Positions 26,001 to 40,300 of a stretch of 64,000 bases of DNA are shown here, one piece after another (positions within the stretch are counted from its first letter, which is position 1; every line of letters begins with the position of its first letter). Location of the stretch: positions 3,623,575 through 3,687,574 of the forward strand of contig JACDQD010000005.1 of NCBI GenBank assembly GCA_019843655.1. The letters are read 5' to 3'. This DNA is from Lethocerus indicus (Eukaryota > Arthropoda > Insecta > Hemiptera > Belostomatidae). Below the pieces are notes generated by a model. The model was given only the letters and a program-made list of their open reading frames with translations. It had not been told where the DNA came from and made no database searches. The position numbers and the translations under genes are program-made.

Positions 26001-29000
26001 GAAAATTTTCCCCGATTTGTCTCACATAATATTCCGTCGAACAGGTTCTGTTCCCCAAGTGCGAAACACTTGCCCCGCGAGGGAAACATGAAAATACTGT
26101 TTTTTTTTTGTTATTCCGGTTTCGAAACGGACAGGGCATTATTTCACGGATCATTAACACGGTAAAACGGTCCGTGCACTTCAGTAAACAGTAAACCCAA
26201 TAATAATCTGAAAGAAATCCATTGTTGTGATTGCCCCGAGGTTTAACTTGCCTAATTTTAATTCTGTTTTGCCGCCACTAGCCGGCCGGCCGGCAACCTT
26301 CGGAATATTGTCGATTTTTAGCGTCGGATAGTATAATAAAAACAAGAAAATAGTCTTGAAAAGGAGGCCCGCTACAGTACTTTAAATAGATTTCGGCGCT
26401 GGCGGCCTTCCGCCACTCCGCTCCCACTCCCAGTCGCCTTTGAGACACGGTCCGTGAACTTATTGAACGGAGACATTTATGAAAAATAATCACTTTTTTG
26501 AATTCCCAACAGAATTATTACATTTATTTATCGCGTAATGTGTTTTTAGATTTAATATTTACATCCGAAAACGGGTGTTTCGTCGAAAATTCGCCCGCTT
26601 AAATGTTCTCTTGAATTACAAGTACAAGAAAAGAAAGACAATATCCGTTTTTTGGTAGTACATAGCCAGTACCACGATAAAAGGACAGTGACAGTGGAGG
26701 CAAGATACCCCAAAGGAAATCAGAGTGAAGATCGAAAGTACTATGGAATATTATACTTACATAGTGTAGCGGAAGTTGAAATATTTGTCATTTAATATTT
26801 ATTTATTGAACCAATTATTTTTGGAACAAACACGCTATGAGTTTGTTGCTGTTTTAGTAAAACAAAGAAGAGGAGAGGAGTCGATTAGAAGAACGAGTGA
26901 CCTGCGACTCTGATGAAACACCGGCTCCATCCACGCGGAGGTTTTGAAACGCGGGGGCCCTACCCAGAACCGGCGGCGAATGGGAGACGCTTCTCGAGAA
27001 GGGAGCCTCCTCTTCCGAACCGATTTGACAAACCGGTTATATTATTATAAGATGATTTCTCGGGAAATCAACGGCTCCGTTACAAAACGATCGGGCCCGC
27101 CCGCCCTCCCGAGTGATCTCAGCTCGACGAAGGCCGACCAATAAATAAAACATAATACAGAAACGCCTAGATATTCCATTATTTAAATAAAGGCGATAAT
27201 CGCAACCAATCCTTAAATCCTGTATATATTCAGGCGTGTAATTTTTTGTTTGAAAATATGGAAAAAAATTCTTACAAAGCAGGTAGACAACACAGTAAAT
27301 TTCGCATGATACCTTGTTGTCATATATTGTCAGTTCATTCCTAGTCTAAATGAGAAAAGAAAAACGACCTAGAAGTCATTAGTGGATTTTTAATTTATTG
27401 AGAGTTTAAGAAAACCCATCTGTTATTCGGTTTCAAATTTGCGAACATTGAATTTAACCGTGATCCTGGCTAATTTCATGACCTCTTCACTACAAATTGC
27501 TATTTTTATATTCTTATTAATTATTATATTATATTTTTAAATTTTTATTAATACTTTATATTCTGATTATAGGCGCGTGTCTATACCCGGTGCGGATTTC
27601 CTCGCCAGTCATGGAACTGCCCGATTAGGTCCCCCGGTTCTTCCGGCCATTGGAAAGTACGATCGGCGGCGGGCCCCCGTAACGGGACCCGTCCCCGCTC
27701 GGGTTTTACATCCGAAAAAACGGGTATTCGATTCGACGAACGGCGATTAGCGTGAGATAAAAATTCTCCGCTAATGGTATGGAGATTGACGCGGAAAGAA
27801 GACAGACACTAAGGACGGCCGAGTCCTTGGGGAAAACCCGGCGACAGCGTGCCAACCGGCTGCTTCGCCCCCCCCGCCGCAAGTTAAGTAAGTCTTCACC
27901 GCCGCGAAAACGCTTACTTCATCGTTCAAAGAAATTCCGGGAGCCGCCTCAATGGGGAGGTCCTTCTTCTTTCTGTGTACAGGAATACCTCGATTAGTGC
28001 CTTCAGATATACAGTATAATCCAAAACCGTACTTAATAAGCGGTGGAAATAATTACGATGAATCGATACGATGATTAATTATTAAAGGATATAGACATTT
28101 TAAAACCGGGCGATTTAAAGTTTTTGTAAAAAACATTTCTAATTTCAATTGAATATCAGAAAGTGACTCTTCCTAATGCTTCCAGAAGTTTGCAACGTTA
28201 ACAGAAGGCGCTCAATTCAAAATTTGTACTGGATATTTCAATGGACGGTATCATAAATTTGTTGGGCATAATTTTAAAACCGCACTTCAATCAAGGGTTT
28301 CCTGTAGTTTCTTCGGCATCCCTAATCGGTCGGCTAATACCAGCTCTCCCCCCTCAACCACTCGCAATTGCTCCAATGCCGATACCATAAGGTCGGACAG
28401 ACCTCCCCCCACCAACAACCCGATAACGGTTCAATGGTCTTGACAATTTCCCTGTAAGGGGAACAGCAGAAAAATTCCATTCGCCTCTGAAAACTTTATC
28501 CGACCAATGGAAGTTATTTTATGACGTTTAGAATACAAACATTATTCCGTATGCCGTAGTACTAATTGTCTAGCTACTAAAGTCTATAAGATACTCTTGC
28601 CGGTTGCCAATAAAACACTATATTTTTACAGTAACAGTGTATCGGAAGAGTTATAATACATAGAATTGCATGTATTACACGTAGAACCTTGAAGCGTTTC
28701 ACATTCGTTTCCCGGCGATATACGGTAGTCTTCATGCATTTTATCACTCTTGTTCCCAGCTGGGAGCCACGGTTCAGAACTTATTAGTTTTCTATTCGTT
28801 TCTCTGTAATAAAAGTCAGGTTGGATTTACAGCTCATAAATATAAATTAATTAGCCAATAAAATAAAGTAAATCAATTATTAGTCCATTAGTCACTTTTA
28901 TTTTTTTTTATATGTTAAACATTTTCAAACTAATTGGTCATCATCTAATAACAGCGTAGACAGGTGGGTTCTTCGACAGCCGACCTACGTAAATACCTCA

Positions 29001-29770
29001 CTGATGGAATGTTACTGACGATGCATCGGAACGAAACCAATCTTAGGACGAATTAGGCGAGTGGAGTTGCAAAATCTTACCAGTAGGTTTTACTGGATTA
29101 TGGAGACTTACTGTTGAATATAGGAACGGTTTCGATTTCGATTAAATTAAACTCGCCTTCTGTAGTCGTTTATGGCAACAAGGGTACCCATTAGCCAGCT
29201 GGACACACAGCGGGTTCCGAGTGTATACTTACTCTGCGGGCACTTGTCGGTCCGACCGTACCTGTGACCACTATTATTCAATTATTTTCATTTCCACGAA
29301 GCCAGAGATAACGGTAATGAAGGCTGTGGCGGCAGCCAAGTATGTAACTATTTCCTAAATTATGCAACCGATGAATCTCTCTCTCTGTCTTTCTGGAAGC
29401 ATCCTCGGCCGGCGCTGAGGCCTGCGGCAGGATAAGATGGTATACCCGTGATTGGTGACATGCGCTTTTTCTATAATTAACGCCGCGCCGTTATACAACT
29501 CTTGTAATGGTTTTATCCTGCGTTTTTCCGCGCTCAAGGCCCCCCCGTGAAATATGACGACGTTTCAACTCAATGGACGAACCGCGGGGTTCTAAATAAG
29601 CGCCGTATTTCAGTTCTCTGTGACGTACCGCGGTATTTCGGCACTCGTGAATATATCGACCTCGGGCTTTTGATTTAACGACCGAGTTTTCGGACCCTCG
29701 TGGCTTCCTTCGATCCGTCTAACGGCTGATAGAAGATCTACAGCTGTAGAAAGTTCTACAGCTGGTGCCT

Positions 29771-29814
<44 letters not shown>

Positions 29815-32800
29815 GAGTGAAAATAGGCAACGGATTTGATTTATCGATGAACAACATGTTTTTAATATTGCCCTCCTATCCGAAGTAGGCACATGAACGA
29901 TTTCTGCGAAACTGCGCCGCAGGAATTTCCGGTTTTACCAAGAAATTTCCACCTTCGTGTCAATACACTGCAAAAATATGGAATAAATTCAAATAACGAG
30001 TTATATATTATATATACTTCATATTTAAATGTAGGCGACACTCGAGCATATATTAGTAGAGTTGAGCCTATATTCTGGTTGGTCATAATTTTACACTGAT
30101 TCCGACATACACGTATTTATGTAAATTGTACATTAGGAACTGCGATTACGATTAAACCAAACAACAGTTTGAATAAATGGTCGCATTAGTAATAACATAT
30201 TTTTAGCATACATGTGGTGTGGTGGTCCGCGAGTGTTTGGAATACCAATGTCATCAACCATGAAAATCGTGTATAAATTCCATCAACGTTTTGTTCAATC
30301 TCTTTGTCCCAACGTGACACACGTTAATACTATATGAAGCTGTAGATAAATCTTCTTGTTGCTACGCTTTTGTGATTTAAAATTATGAAATTTTATGTCA
30401 TCCGGGAAGCATATCGTGGATCTTGCTATCGTTAAACAGAGCAGAATGAGTAAAACAAATGCAAAAAAGTAAAAAAATACTTTGTAATGTGACCAGACAA
30501 CTTGCAAGTACCGAAAACGCCTCCGCGAAATTGAATATCCGCCATAACGTAGGTGAAAGAACAGGTGGCAATTAATTGCTAAGTTGCCATGGGGCCCCCA
30601 GAACTTCCGCTCCACCTCAAGACCATTACGGCCGACGCTTATATGGAGTTTCCTTCCGCGAGTCAACTACTCCCTGTTTCCGTTCCTGGGATTAGAAGTT
30701 GCCACACATGTTGATTCAAGCTTCCCTACGTAATACACATCGAGCCATGTAGGTTCTTAGTCATACGGAAAATCATAAAATGGCCTGTGTTACGATGCAA
30801 AATACGATTTCCAGTCCAGATATAGTGCTCTCCAAACGCTATGTTCTGGAGGAGGGATACATTTTTCTAAGAAGTAAGATGACAAAGAAAAATAGGAGGA
30901 ACACTACCGAGAAATTGTCATTCCAAATGTCAACCAACCAAGCATGTGCTCCACCCAGAATTTTGAAGAATACTGGTACAGAATGTTGGGAAAACAATCT
31001 TTTGAGTTGACGTTGTTTAGTAATCAATATTTCTGATAAATTTATTTAAAAATCTTCGAATTTATCTTTTATCCTGGTCGGTCGTATATAGTAGAATGTT
31101 TCACGCTGTCATGTCAGTAAACAAAACAACATGCAACGAATAAAAGGTTTTCCTAACAAAACATATATAAAAGATACATAATATAAATAAAATATATTTG
31201 TATTATTATGGAAGTAAATACAAAGTAGAGGTCAAAATATATAGTGGAAGATTCCCAGATTGAAAAATGTAGGATTTAACAACCTTTGAATACGAAAAAC
31301 ACATTTTGCGCGCAGTGTTCCCAGGTATTCCCAGTAACGTTCTTTTTTTCTTGAAAAAGTTGGCATGTCTGCAAGGAAGGACATGCAGTTCGAACACTGC
31401 ATTCAAGACAGGTCCCTTGCAATTCCAGTTCTCGTTTCGCGTACGGAGTCGTTGAAAATTATGTACGAATTATTCACCGGGAGGTAACATACCGTAAACA
31501 TTCTGTTTGAGATGGCCTTACTGAAACGATAACCGAGATGATTCACGACTGAGATGAAATCTCGAAGATTTCAAAGCGTATAGTCATTTAGCATAGAGTT
31601 GATTTTCACTACTCACATCAACCGGTCGGAGTTTACGTGAAAATATACTTCTCGCGGGTAACGTTTCTTGGGAATTAGACTGTGAAATGATAAAATCGCG
31701 ACACGAAACGGCGCACTATAACGCTGTAACCATTGAAAAAACTATGTAGGCAGACTTGCTATGTGCTCAAGTTTTGTAAAAAAATATACATCCTGTAACG
31801 AGACAAAAGAATTCTGATCGGTAATGGTAGATTTCATTGAAATGTAGTAGGTACGGAAAGCCGTAGAGGTAGAATCTTCATATTGCAGTGGTCCATGAGT
31901 GTTTTTGTCTAAAAGACGTTCTACAAAACTAACGGATATTATGTATTTCGCTTTCTGGGACAAGCGGGAGGAGGGACTTGCGTGAATTAATAAGTAGAAT
32001 TAAAACATTTTCGTCCGTATGAACGGTGGTGGATATGCATTTAATGGCTGACAACGGAAGGGGAAAAAATGTAGGCGCTCTCGAGTGGGTTTGAACGGGA
32101 CCCGGCGCCATTCTAATTTCTCGAGAGCGATACCGAGAAAGAAGAATAGACAAAGGCCTGAGGAGTTATGCGCCGAGACGGAATCGGGAATATTTTCGGG
32201 CAGGGGATCGATGAGGAGGGCTGAAGGGGGCGAGCAATTGCTTCAGCGTGAGGAAAGGTCAAACGAGACACACGTGAGAGTGGTAGAGCGCCCCCTCCCT
32301 CCCACCACTGTCTCTATGCATATGAGCCATTCGGAGGTTGTGTGAGTGAGCGAGCCGAGCTATAATGTTAAATAACGGTCAATACAAGGACAAGACACGA
32401 AGGTGATGCAGTAATGGAAGGGGCGGAGGAGGGAGGTGGGAGGGTCGGACAGCCACAAGGAAGGAATGAAAACCGACTGTGGAGAGCGTCCCGCCACGAT
32501 AAAACTACTTTATTGTACACTATTAGCCGGCGGTTTTCATACTCCCTCGTGACAAAAAAACTAACAGCAAAGCCGGCGTATAAAGTACCCGGAATTACGA
32601 CCAATTTCGAAAATGATTGCGGTCTATAAAGGTTTCGGACAGTCCGGGTGAATGACTGAACTGGGTCCGGGGTTGGGGCCTTATCACGAGAGTGTCGGCT
32701 CGGACATAAAATCCCGTTTTCGCTTTACTAATTCCACGTTTACGATACGGAAGAAATAGGTCCGCTAACGGCATAGAACCAAAATTATTAGGAGGCTTCA

Positions 32801-33863
32801 CTAGCCCAAATTATATACTACTAGCATGAAATATCAGGCTTCGGACGTTCTCACGTTGATGGGACACTTTTCCTGAAAGTTCTATCGCAGATTAATAGGC
32901 TATTTTTCGTGTTCGATAAAAGTTCAATGCGGCAACAGTATTATACCTGATAGTTGTCTTTATTGATACGTATGATTTAAATCACATAGGTAACTGGTCC
33001 CGCTCTCATGTCTATGTTATTCTTCCCGTTTCATGTTCCTCGTAATGAATTATACTTTGTTCGAGAGAGTCACAAACTTTTACAATCATTTTCCAGTAAG
33101 AGCGCCTAGTGGCGCCTGTCCATTTATACAGACAGGATCTCGGGGCAAAATCCCGAGTTATTTCATCGTGTTCGAGAACGTAGCATCGGCGGTAGCTTTT
33201 TTTATCCGGAGGAGGCGGCGGAGATGCGTCTGACATCATGTTTTAATGGCGCGCATGTAATCGTACTCGGGTGGGCGGGTATATAATCGGAGAGGCATGG
33301 GAGGACGGTCTATTGTGTGCGACAGGAGCTGATGGGAGCCCATGGCGGCGCGCAGCTCCCCGCCCCACGCTTAACTGTACCGGTTGGCACACGGCGCATT
33401 CCAATTCTCTGAATAGCATCCGTCTCTTTTTTCATTTTTTTTCCCTTCAATAACGAGAACCTTCACCGCCGACAATAAAAGAGGGTTAATTCACGGGCTT
33501 CAGACTTCGCCGCGACCCTCGTCCTCGCGCCCATAAGACCCGGAGGAATGCGTTCGATCCCGGCGGCGGAGAACAACAGTTTCATTTAGATGTAGGCCAC
33601 CGGTATGGTGTATAACCATGGGCGCGCGGGCCACTGCGGTTGGAGCAATATAGGATATTACATAATAAGATGTTGACCTTATTATGTTGCCTCGTGGAAC
33701 GGTCGGTTGTCTTCGGCCGCTATCTCTACACCTTCGGTCCCCTCTCTTCCACTCCGGCCCCGACTATTCGGAACAATACTCCGCCGCGACGAACAATGGA
33801 CGGATTAATGCCGGTTCGAGTCCGCGGGAACTATGTTATATCACGGCTCTTTGCAGACCTTTC
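23096..33863. other. Intergenic DNA, no gene recognised
   Basis: Holds a (GT)n microsatellite at about 29770-29812, a 12-bp palindrome CTACAGCTGTAG at 29738-29749, and a short PLE-like piece near 26684 (GGACAGTGACAGTG). Open frames up to about 120 codons have no recognisable motif. Confidence 0.4.
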
Positions 33864-33900
33864 GCCAGAACGGTTTCGGCCGCTCGCCGTCTTCAGTAGC
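33864..33900 (-). ncRNA. Hammerhead ribozyme motif next to PLE coding remnant (copy 3)
   Basis: Minus strand: GCTA, CTGAAGA, C, GGC-GAGCG-GCC stem II, GAAA, CCGTTC, TGGC. Core and stem II are intact. Stem I keeps four pairs with one wobble. Stem III palindrome is broken by G16.2 to T, although TTC still fits the NUH cleavage rule. It sits about 180 bp downstream (element sense) of the GIY-YIG remnant, where PLE terminal repeats lie. Confidence 0.5.
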
Positions 33901-34317
33901 GGTAGTGCGCCGCCAACTCGTGTATATTGGTTGCCTGTGGGGCATCCCGTCTCTACTCTCACTACACTTTTACCGTGGAGGTGGTCTTGTTTGTCGTCCG
34001 GTGTATATATACGGATTCTGACTTTGTTCACTTGTTGTTGTTAGAATGTAGTTTGGGAATGTCGGTTTTCTTTTTCGATCCGTTGGGATTTCTTCATGTG
34101 GCTTATGTATTTTAAAACGATTTGTTCGTTCGCAGGGGGTTCCCAGGGAATATTTGGGAATTTATTTTTTCGTCTGTTACATTGCTGTGTTTTGAATATT
34201 TCCATGTTTTCGTCTATAACCGTTCCTACTTGGGAGGAACATGTTAACATTGATATTTATGTCTTCTGCTTCGTGGCCAGAGTGGTTTATGCGATTTTCG
34301 AAATTTGATCTCGTGTT

Positions 34318-34527
34318 TTACTTTATTGTCTGTACGTCAAGTCTCATGTACTCCTTCAACCTTACTGATATTTTTCTGTTTGTTCGACGTACATGCGTTC
34401 GATTGCATGTCCAACATGGTATTTTGTAAACACCGTCTTGTCTGTGGTTGTCTAGGTGTGGAATAGTGAAGTATTTTTCGAGTTTCTTATTTGTTTTATA
34501 TGCTATTTTGTAATTTAGTTTTGACAA
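34318..34527 (-). pseudogene. GIY-YIG endonuclease domain fragment (PLE)
   Basis: About 69 codons are open, ending at a premature stop after MRLDVQTIK. GVYKIPC, the zinc-type Cys pair and the RxxxxRLKE helix are visible. The second motif has lost its tyrosine-glycine (THVRRTN in place of TYVGRTN-like). Downstream coding sequence continues only in other frames. Family assignment is by motif spacing. Confidence 0.6.
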
Positions 34528-34560
34528 TTTTAGATATTTTAAAGGTTTCTACGCCGGTGA

Positions 34561-37245
34561 AGATTAATACACCAATTTTCGGGGGATTTTCGTCCACGAA
34601 GAAATTCTTACGGGCAACCAATATGACCAAGTGATAGAACTCTACTGACAAAAAACTATATTCCATGCTAGTAGTATATTAATTCCTGTTTGTCTTTATG
34701 TATTTCCCTGTAGATACCCCAAGAATGAACCCAATTATAATTCCTGATGTGATATAATATGATGACCACTATATTTTATTTTTAAATTGTTATGATTGAT
34801 TGCATCCGATGCCTTAATTGTGTTTCTCTGTGAACGATGTTTGCTTACAGTCAACCGGATCTAGTAGTACATGTTGTACTAAAGTATCTGTAAATTAATG
34901 TCTACTACCGTACAAAATTAAAAATCAATACAAAACTTTTAGGCATCCTATATAACCTGTTCTGTGGCTGTACATAAATTGGAAAAAAAACAGTGACATA
35001 AAAAGGTATTACTAATTTCGCAGTATATATCCTTTTATATGTGTTTTTTGTGTATAAACGAAGGCTTTGGAGAGTTATTTCGATTTTATTTTCCCGCATT
35101 GAACTCACTAGCTGCAGGTTGACGACCTGGACTGATGGTGAGCGCTGAACATTGCTACTAGGGAGTTTCAGGTTCAGTCTTTCTTAGTTTAAATTAGTTC
35201 AAACTTAACAGTTTGTTACTAATCGATAATTATCTCCCATAGTTGGGAAGCTGGAAAAATATTAATAAATTTTGATCGAAAAATGTACGACACATCCGAC
35301 CAAATATTGTCAATTCTTTAAACTTTCATTTAAGGTTAAAAGAAGATTCGCAAAGATAACATACTAAATGAACTATGTACCTGAAAAAATGTACTTAATA
35401 CTCCTTTTGCTTAATTAATTCATGTTTCCTTCTTGGAATAAACAAATAGACATCGTTTGTTTTAGTCCGACAAGTCCTTACGTGATGAATAAACGGTGTC
35501 AAAATCGCCCTATATTTCCCCATCATCGCTTACGATTTCTGTCCAATCTGAGATATAATTATGAAACGACGGAACAAAATCCTGGACAGGGAATAGTGTT
35601 AACGGATTGAGAAAGCCGAGCAGCGGGTTAGGTGGGTACAGAGGTGGTGGCTGTTGCAACAGTTGAGTGTGATGTTATTGGTGAGCCGTAGCGGCAACTT
35701 GTTTTTGTTTTGACCCTTAACTGGGGCACAATGTGCCTATTAATAAGATACGCTCAGGAAAGGTAAAGAATGCTAGGTTGGATATTACCTAGAGGTCAGC
35801 ACGAGCCAAATATCACATACGACCGACCATTCGTGCGATAGTGAAACAAATTCCGAATCGTTTCATGCAGCGCATTGTATTGTATATCCTAGTTCTTTGT
35901 ACGCCTGGCTTTCAGCGCAAATGTCTTTCTATTACGCTTTAGACACTTTCGCTAATGCATAATTAATAAACTTATATAGTTCAATATTACAACGCATACA
36001 TGTGTATAAAATTGCAAGCGACAGATTAAGTAATATACATATTTGAATTATACACACCGAGACAGTATTGAAAAATTGCTCACTTTTATCATCAGAGTTG
36101 AGTGACTTTAAATATCCATTTATAAACTCATTCATTCATAATCTAAATTAGGAAATTACTTTTTCTCTACTATATGTATATAAGAAAAAGTCACATACAA
36201 GTTAGATCATCAACACAGTTCTTTTAGGATTTTTTTGTCCCTGGTATATTCTTTACTCAAATAATCTTCGATCAGAATTTTCAGTTCAGGATACAATGGG
36301 AAATAAATATTATTAGTATAAAATAAATATATATATATTTATATGTATATTTCATTGTTATTGGATAACAAATTCACGTAGTGAATATGCATACATTAAA
36401 TGATAAATGGCTCAGGATATCAAAAGATCGTTTAGTATAATTTAAATTTTACCAAACAAAGTATTGTATCCTTTTTTCTCGCTTGTTTTTGCCTTCAATA
36501 GGATTTGGCTAATGGTTGTTGACGCTATCACTATGGTTACCATTGACAGTAAATACAGTGTCACCTAGTCCATTCATCGTATAAACTATCTACACCCATC
36601 GATCTCAGTCGATGATTGGAGAATTTTACAGAACTCAAATGGCATGATAACTATATCATTGATGTTAAATCCAGCTATAAGCTCAATGTGCAGTACACAA
36701 TTTTACGAATATACCGAATGGAATGAACGAATTGAAAAGGTATCGATTTTCGCTATAAAGTAGAAGGAAAAAATGCAGCGACTTTCTATAGCGACACGGG
36801 GCGGTGGGAGGAGGGGGGGGGCTGTACTGTATCTGGGAGACACAATAAGGTTAGGTTAAGGTAAAGGTGGGGGAGGTTATGCTAAAAAACGAGCTCGGCT
36901 GTGCGCGCCACACCCCACCTGAGACGGACACACGCCGGTACACAAAGGAGACCTAATTTCGTAATTGGGGTGCTGACCTTGGGCGTGGGGGGAGTGGAGG
37001 GTGAGGCAGGGGGTGGACACCAGCCCATATCCCAGCCACCATATCGGTTCGCCTTAAGAATTTCCATTGGCCAAGAGCGGAAGCGGTAGAGCGGTAGCAT
37101 GCGATTTGACATTAACTGAAAAATCCTTAGCGTGGAGAAGCTTCCTGTAAATTTTTCAACCGACAGTTTTGCAACCCTCGAGGCGAGGTCAAATTATTTG
37201 CCAATTATTCCAATAACGGGCCCGAATCATGAATCAATACCCTAG
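34561..37245. other. Intergenic AT-rich DNA, no gene recognised
   Basis: No coding or RNA gene is seen. AT-rich, with a TA-rich patch near 36.3 kb and a G-rich stretch near 36.8-37.0 kb. Confidence 0.4.
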
Positions 37246-37247
37246 GT

Positions 37248-37372
37248 CTTTCGCTAGACCGGTTTAGCCGAAACCGGTCTAGCAAAAGGCCAAACCAGCG
37301 AGAGGAGACAGAAACACCCGAAATCAACGGTATTCCAACCCCTCGGAGACCACAAAACAGGAATGTTAAAAT
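37248..37372. mobile_element. Head-to-head PLE terminal repeats collapsed to a palindrome
   Basis: GCTAGACCGGTTT (37253-37265) and AAACCGGTCTAGC (37271-37283) are perfect inverted repeats around AGCCG. The right side continues with the family tail AAACCAGCGAGAGGAGACAG, then AAACACCCGAAATC, TATTCCAACC and CAGGAATGTTAAA. Compared with 11.5 kb, the middle of the foldback is deleted between the two hammerhead 3' halves. Confidence 0.55.
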
Positions 37373-40300
37373 GAATCAATATATGGATGGCTGTCGGTGG
37401 TTCTGCGGAGGCTTGAAATATAGCCTTCAATAAAGTGCCTAAAAGTGCAGACAGGATGCTTCATCAACACCGGCTTGCGGCCGTGCCTTATCAATATACC
37501 CAGTAGCACTATCCCCGTCGATAGTGCCGAAAAAATATTCAACCGACAGCCATTTGGCATTTGATTGAACGCCTGACCGAAGGCTAACCTGTTTAGCCCC
37601 CAAAAAACTAAATAAAAGTCTATCGCGGGACTCTCTATTACCATTTTAAAGTAATGTGACTTTAACAAGCAGTATCGAAGAAAATTAATGTTGACTCTGT
37701 CGGGCCACGACGAAAGAAAACATTTTCTTATTACCACAATGTTATTTTGCCGTCTGGACAGCCTTAGGACGCAGTCAGAATCTTAATACTGCCTGCATAT
37801 TTATGCAAATCCGCAGTAACACTATATACTCCGAACCAAAAACAAAACTCATATTACATACAAATTAATTGCACGAACATAAGGACGTAATACGAGCCAT
37901 TTAAAAATCCATTAAAAAATTCCGAGCTTTACAAATATCCAATAGTTCAAATATACGTTTAGACGCTTTCTTTTATTGTCAGTTGTGAAACAACCGAATG
38001 AAACGTGTCCCATGAAAATACTAAATGATGCAATAAGAGGCTGCGTTATTGGGCTCTGAAGTCGGTATAATGTAATATAAAATATATTCTATATAATAGA
38101 CTACGATCGGTCGCCGAATACCGTATTGTTTAAATATTAATTTTAATCTGCAAAAAGGCTCGACGAACGTTCGGGGCAGGCGAATGTAATGGACAAAACT
38201 AGTAGGTTTCGCAATAGGTTTCGAACTAGCCGTAGAGCGTGACAGAGCCAGAAGTTGGCCTTTTTTCACCTAATGATAATTCTATGACATTAAACGGTTT
38301 TCAGTTTATTTGCGCCGGCTTTGAAACTATTTGCCGCGGATTTGTTTTTTGTTCGCGGACCCACATAAGCGCGTTAACAATTACCCACCGTCTCTGTGCA
38401 ATTGGTCGCAAGTTTCTGTAGTAAAACTTGTTGATGCGCGCTGTCCGACGAGGCCACTAAACAATCTCGAATATCACAACTTTTTGTCATATTTGGAATA
38501 TTTTACCCTCGACATTTTGAGACAACGAAAGGTCACCGCTTTGAAATCACAAATGGCAGGCAGAACCTGCTGTAGCTTCTTTACTTGCCGTTTTAAACGC
38601 TGACCTCTGTTTCGAAAGTGGCTGCTAAAAATACTCGGCGGGCAAAGTGGACACGTCGTTAAAACTTCTTATGTAAGAGGTTTTAATGTTAGCCATCATT
38701 TTATTAATTTATCAAATTTTTTTTGGCCGTGTAATGAAAATCGCCCCCTGTCGGACTCTTATTTAATCTCTCTCGGAACGGACTTGTACTAAAAACTGTA
38801 AGAACATTTTTACAATACGATCCGACGGCGATATTTTAAGGGATGACGGATGAAAAAAAATGGACGCTCTTTCGTATTCGACATTCAAAATTCTTTAGAA
38901 CGGTATGCCGGTACGTACAGACTGCCATTTGTAATTTCGAAGATGACCTTTCCGTGGCCTTAAAAGGTCAAAGGTATGAAAGTCCAAACAGTAAAAAAAA
39001 AGGCTTAAGGACTATTGGTTTCCTGAAAATTGTTCACCCAACGGGTGAAAAATAGGCGTACTACAAGAAAATTAAATTTCGGCGATTGAAGCACAAGTCT
39101 CCCACATTGGGTTAAGGATCGTATATTACACGTGCGTTGTGTAAGAGGTATTTAAAATATGTCGCCTTGGAGAACTCTTACTGAGTGTTCAACATAAAAA
39201 ATTTGGTGTTATGTAAATGATTGTCAACTGCCCTACGGTGTTTGCACAATAAATTCATTAATGTACGAATTTCAGCGAGCCCATAACAGAGCGCCTAATT
39301 TGGCGTTATTCCTGCGTTATGGAAAAATCGAAAAGATTATCCATTATTTAATGGAAATCTTTTATAGCATAACACTTCAAATTCGGGAAATAAAGCGGGC
39401 GGTATAATTAGAAAATTTGTTTCATGTCAACGAATGTTTGAAATATTATCCAAAACCGGTCTAACTAGACCTTATGGCATACAAATTTATATATAATGAC
39501 CGAAACGAATATTTTTAATTAATGTTGCTCAATACGCTATGTCCTTGGATTTTATACCAGTTATGGCATTTTTCCCCGAAAACAATAAACAACAGAAACT
39601 ATTTACGATATTTGCATATGGCCTCAATTTATGATTGATTTTTTTATGGCCTGTTATTAATATGTAACCAGAAAAGAAAACTGTGCAATAATATATTGCA
39701 TGCCATTATGTGGACATTACGCCTCCAATGTACGGTAGTATTTTTATGATTGATGATACGTGTTATACATCTTGACCGAATATAATGATTTACAATCAAG
39801 AACACTCGCGTTTTTAGTGCACCGATGGAGTGTTTAAGCGTGGTAGAAAATTCAAATACTCATTGAACAGGTTACACCGGAATTCGTACCACTTTCTAAA
39901 GAATATAGAGGACACCTTCACTGTTAGTTTTTGCCTAGTCGAAGCGTAGTCCCAGTCGAAATAGCCGCTGCTAGCATACCCCGAGGTATAGTCATAGAGG
40001 AGTACAGGATAACAGATCCTCCAGGATATTGTCCCGGTTAGTGGCAGTGAATTCTAGTCCGGGCGCAGGCCCCGCCAGTGAAAGTGCTATCCATTATAAG
40101 CGGTGTATCGGTACAGTGAAATCTCGGCGTCCTAGGCCAAAACCGGTAACGGGAGGACAGATCCTTGTGTCAGGTTTGGCAAGTTAAGTACATTGTTCCG
40201 AAAACCAACAAAAAAAAAATTTCAAACCGGAAAAACAGATTAGAAAGCCTTCAACTGGCGGCGACACACTAAATCACTGCCTAGTAGTAAGTAACGCCTT

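Larger units (their letters stand above)
33864..34560 (-). mobile_element. Penelope-like retroelement, 3' remnant
   Basis: Minus-strand sequence at 34318-34527 encodes DGVYKIPCWTCNRTHVRRTN, then RKISVRLKEYMRLD, matching the GVYKIPC-x-C...Y[IV]GxTxRxxxxRxKEH pattern of the GIY-YIG endonuclease at the C-terminus of Penelope-like polyproteins. A second frame (34041-34250) continues with a DENMEIFKTQQCNRR segment, like the REAIEIxKHxNNFNR tail of the family. Frame breaks separate the two. It then runs into the hammerhead motif at 33864-33900. The expected YIG reads HVR, so the nuclease is dead. The reverse transcriptase part is not recognised here. Confidence 0.65.

Noticed and set aside
33811..33825. 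GGTTCGAGTCC, a match to the tRNA B box
   Set aside because: No A box at the right distance and no cloverleaf or acceptor stem can be formed.
36849..36860. AGGTTAGGTTAAGG resembling the insect telomere repeat TTAGG
   Set aside because: Only about two units; expected by chance in AT-rich DNA.
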